A stretch of DNA of 25,363 nucleotides, taken from a virus. This document shows, in pieces, positions 24,201 to 25,363 of this stretch. How positions within the stretch are numbered: position 1 is the first letter of the stretch; every line of letters starts with the position of its first letter. The stretch spans positions 1-25,363 of the IMG/VR virus record IMGVR_UViG_3300030388_000598. The stretch is one strand, 5' to 3'. The position numbers were made by a program, and so were the translations under genes. The notes below the pieces were generated by a model, which saw only the letters and a program-made list of their open reading frames with translations, made no database searches and had not been told where the DNA came from.

Positions 24201-25363
24201 ACTAGAACAGTTACCGAAGAACGTACAAGGAAAGTTTCTAAGAAAACTAAAAGAAAGACAGTCCCAAGGAAAGAAAAAAACTTTGTCGGACAAAAAGTAA
24301 ACTTCACTGACAATAAAGGTGACGGGGCTAGGGGTACTATAACTATATCCGAAGGTCCTGACGGAAGAGAATACTACGTACTAGAGAGTGCAAGTGGGGA
24401 GCAGAAGGTTATATTAGGTGACAGGAGTAAGGCTTTTAAAGATGGTGTTGTTAACTTCGATAAGAACAACAACCCTGTTAGTGTAACATTCACTAACAAC
24501 TCTGGACTGCAGTCTACTATAAAGTCTCCGCAGATAGCTGGAGAAGTTTTACAGGAGCAGACTATACAAGAGGAGTTCGATGAAGAAATATTTACAGAGG
24601 TCTACACCGAAGTAGTTGGAGAAGAAAATATTGAAGTACCAAAACCTAAAACTAAAACAGATGCCATTCCAAAGCAAAGCACAGAGACGGTGGATGCACA
24701 AGAATCTACCAGAGATAGCAAGTCGGTGGGAGAAAGAGACGTCAAGTCCACAGACACTACCCAGCAGGAAACAACCGAAGAAGACAACGAGGCTCGTTCT
24801 AAAAAAACAACGGAGGAGAAAATAGACTCCCTTGTTGAGAGGTTCTCACCGAAGACGGAGGAGGCACCAGCCAAGACACGTAAGCAGAAGCAGAAGACAG
24901 AACGTCAGGTCGATAACGCTAAGAAGGCATTAGCTAAGGTGGCACCTGAGGTGGAGATAGTGGTACACGAAACTGATGCTGCGTACAGGGAGGCTACGGG
25001 TGAACAAAATAGAAACCAGTCTACTAACGGAGCGTACAATCCCCAAACAAAGGTTATTAACATAAACCTATCTAAGTCACAGGAGAACACTGTGGCACAC
25101 GAGGTGTTCCATGCACTGCTCTTGAGTAAGGGTATGACTAACGCTCAGGCACAGGCAGTAACGGAGCGTATGCTTGCCGCAGTAAGAAAGGTTGCTTCGC
25201 CTGATATGTTAGTTGAGCTAGATAAATTTGCAGCTACGTATCCACAGGGGTTATATAGTGAGGAGAGTATAGCTGAGTTGTTTGGTATACTGGCGGCAGA
25301 GTTTGATACGCTACCTAAACCTACACAGACACTGATTAAGAAGTGGCTTGACAGACTGGCTAA
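21240..25363 (+). CDS. Giant ejected/polyvalent virion protein with metallopeptidase motif (3' end outside window)
   Basis: The frame is open from ATG 21240 to the last base (1374 full codons, no stop), so the protein is longer than 1374 residues. Parts in order: a tandem 30-residue repeat (residues 2-61); an acidic Ser/Thr/Glu linker (to about 230); long helices (about 300-440); Gly/Ala hydrophobic segments (VTESLPAMAMTAVSGGAGFA near 565, LFIVGGGIGVIQGLLERAGL near 613, VKIVGGMLVEGETGALQEVS near 683); more helices and Glu-rich linkers; a small beta domain (NFVGQKVNFTDNKGDG near 1015); a basic linker; and the zincin motif HEVFH at residues 1287-1291 (25098-25112), with a downstream EESIAELFG that could give the third ligand. 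This matches giant internal virion proteins that are injected with DNA and the 'polyvalent' proteins carrying peptidases. The exact role is inferred. Confidence 0.8.
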   Translation, partial: MNEEFQQLYDYIKSQDMTDLSEQEFYDAYSNPESASELFGYISSEDMTDLNEQEFFSAYFSGGVEKKSPNGTSEEEVTESVTETETVPTGSSDSSGQGSSFSASDFVAKDTAFEQGFQSEPETEQDTSEFAGIMTDRESEQQRAFKEDFDTREFTEEEQVSRDEQDVIPLSDLTPRKYTDAAGNVFEGKSIDEARKVKEIAERGREEEKPLSAEEALDKNNFLEGIDRNFIVDNSADEIAESLRKKYSDKSFVFTTDGDILTVTSEYDKKGITLDLGVGEVFSDRGALSDISDRINPGISVIGKIARGIDYISGEASEQRDIQVDLLRNFLYDNQSISEGKSSDEVLSLMRKGRQKSVSPEEYKKYSTEIETKITNLRETENSIAESFNNLNKIIQEQGGGTPEQLKELNSIRQSYIDNKKNIKENYEIQKDINNAVGISIDQNIRRKEKLGTTTGALGNKLLAGIENIPSGLGTYAATFESVKDDLKKMLSSQVLKVVYGEDSEKAIEAVDQLFKSRDINRKDAIVRFREIVKGSLVDAIGSSTTKEYTESEDRGTLMQAAMGVTESLPAMAMTAVSGGAGFAAMAAQSFDAVAEEWVNNPEFENMPLRDLFIVGGGIGVIQGLLERAGLSSLLSKSPVGKSFTNKVMSNVMGKVTKKTTSAQFSKLISAETNSLLKNGVVKIVGGMLVEGETGALQEVSDVVIKEIYNWSKGESIFATPETGWDFLLQVGEASLMEAVGGGMIKGAMVAPQMVSRGYAGIGMKKDMFDALHFMSDSPDMRSNMAKTLKMEILQGRMTKQQALETMESFEVMTGVMNEIPGSINKKGEAFDLILEKNRITQEIQGKSPELVAKETNRIKEINDALINLATQTEVVEETEITEAPVAEETPLGEEASKEVEKDIINQFSNLKGELELENASNFNEAGKKAARGESLNEAEIDNAIDEGYKALINLENEKGSEVEIIKELIEDQIQILEGYDNITTTETRTVTEERTRKVSKKTKRKTVPRKEKNFVGQKVNFTDNKGDGARGTITISEGPDGREYYVLESASGEQKVILGDRSKAFKDGVVNFDKNNNPVSVTFTNNSGLQSTIKSPQIAGEVLQEQTIQEEFDEEIFTEVYTEVVGEENIEVPKPKTKTDAIPKQSTETVDAQESTRDSKSVGERDVKSTDTTQQETTEEDNEARSKKTTEEKIDSLVERFSPKTEEAPAKTRKQKQKTERQVDNAKKALAKVAPEVEIVVHETDAAYREATGEQNRNQSTNGAYNPQTKVININLSKSQENTVAHEVFHALLLSKGMTNAQAQAVTERMLAAVRKVASPDMLVELDKFAATYPQGLYSEESIAELFGILAAEFDTLPKPTQTLIKKWLDRLA
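21243..21422 (+). repeat. Tandem 30-residue repeat at the start of the giant protein
   Basis: Copy 1 (21243-21332) reads LYDYIKSQDMTDLSEQEFYD and copy 2 (21333-21422) LFGYISSEDMTDLNEQEFFS. The shared pattern is (L)xxYIxSxDMTDLxEQEFxxAY. A stretch of 16 bases, GACATGACGGACTTAA, is identical in both copies. Confidence 0.85.
25098..25112 (+). other. Zinc metallopeptidase active-site motif HEVFH
   Basis: HExxH with preceding VA and following ALL (VAHEVFHALL), the helix of a zincin-type peptidase. Two His ligands and the catalytic Glu are present. A Glu in the downstream EESIAELFG is a candidate third ligand. The window ends about 80 residues later, so the domain's end cannot be seen. Confidence 0.75.

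Noticed and set aside
24616-24825. Plus-strand frame of 69 codons
   Set aside because: Lies inside the giant 21240 gene in another frame, in a Lys/Glu/Gln-rich linker that easily yields open alternative frames.
1-25363. Stop-codon reassignment, as known for some crAss-like phages
   Set aside because: TAA, TAG and TGA all end genes here at sensible places (TGA 1333, TAG 3765, TAA 4921), so the standard code explains the window.
1-25363. tRNA genes, CRISPR arrays, integrase, attachment sites, insertion sequences
   Set aside because: No cloverleaf, regularly spaced repeats, recombinase motif or terminal inverted repeats were seen. Gaps between genes are all under 100 bases.

Overview
The window is a continuous, one-directional (+ strand) block of virion-assembly genes from a tailed phage. 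I read it as a podovirus of the crAss-like (Crassvirales-related) type that infects a Bacteroidetes host, probably marine. Three things support this. (1) The gene order is large terminase, portal, acidic scaffold-like protein, HK97-type capsid protein, connector/ring proteins, a very large nozzle ('muzzle')-like tail protein, then internal/ejected proteins. (2) Gene starts lack Shine-Dalgarno sequences and sit behind A/T-rich leaders, and promoter-like TAnnTTTG elements of the Bacteroidetes type lie just upstream of several of them. (3) Recognisable stretches occur in the portal, capsid and tail proteins. The names rest on recalled family resemblance, since no search could be run. The host is inferred.

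Layout. 1-1335: C-terminal part of the large terminase, cut by the window start. 1332-3767: portal, overlapping the terminase by ATGA. 3817-4923: scaffold-like acidic protein. 4944-6395: major capsid protein, followed by a strong terminator. 6460-7212: conserved unknown protein, followed by a second terminator. 7304-9109: four tandem paralogues that all carry an MEKF start, probably small capsid or decoration proteins, one enlarged by an inserted pair of beta modules. A third terminator ends this block. 9200-11085: two connector/ring-type proteins. 11087-16387: 1766-residue nozzle-like protein. 16402-18229: two further tail or virion proteins. 18250-18660: a GNAT-type acetyltransferase with its own promoter and almost no leader. 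18662-21230: a small glycine/alanine-rich protein and a long helical protein. 21240 to the window end: a giant open frame (more than 1374 residues) that has no stop in the window and carries an HEVFH metallopeptidase motif near the end. The last three resemble the T7-style set of three ejected internal virion proteins in order and character.

How the parts work together. Terminase packages DNA through the portal into a shell built from the capsid and scaffold proteins. The MEKF proteins probably decorate the shell. The ring proteins and the nozzle-like protein close the portal vertex. The last three large proteins are probably stored in the capsid and delivered into the host with the DNA. The giant one looks like a polyvalent ejected protein carrying a protease.

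There are no intergenic stretches over 300 bases. I saw no tRNA, CRISPR array, insertion sequence or integrase. All three stop codons end genes, so I see no sign of stop-codon reassignment. The most interesting signals are the expanded MEKF family, a beta module shared between unrelated virion genes, a cysteine-ended module repeated across a gene boundary, the metallopeptidase giant with a duplicated N-terminal motif, and a repeated promoter 10-mer.
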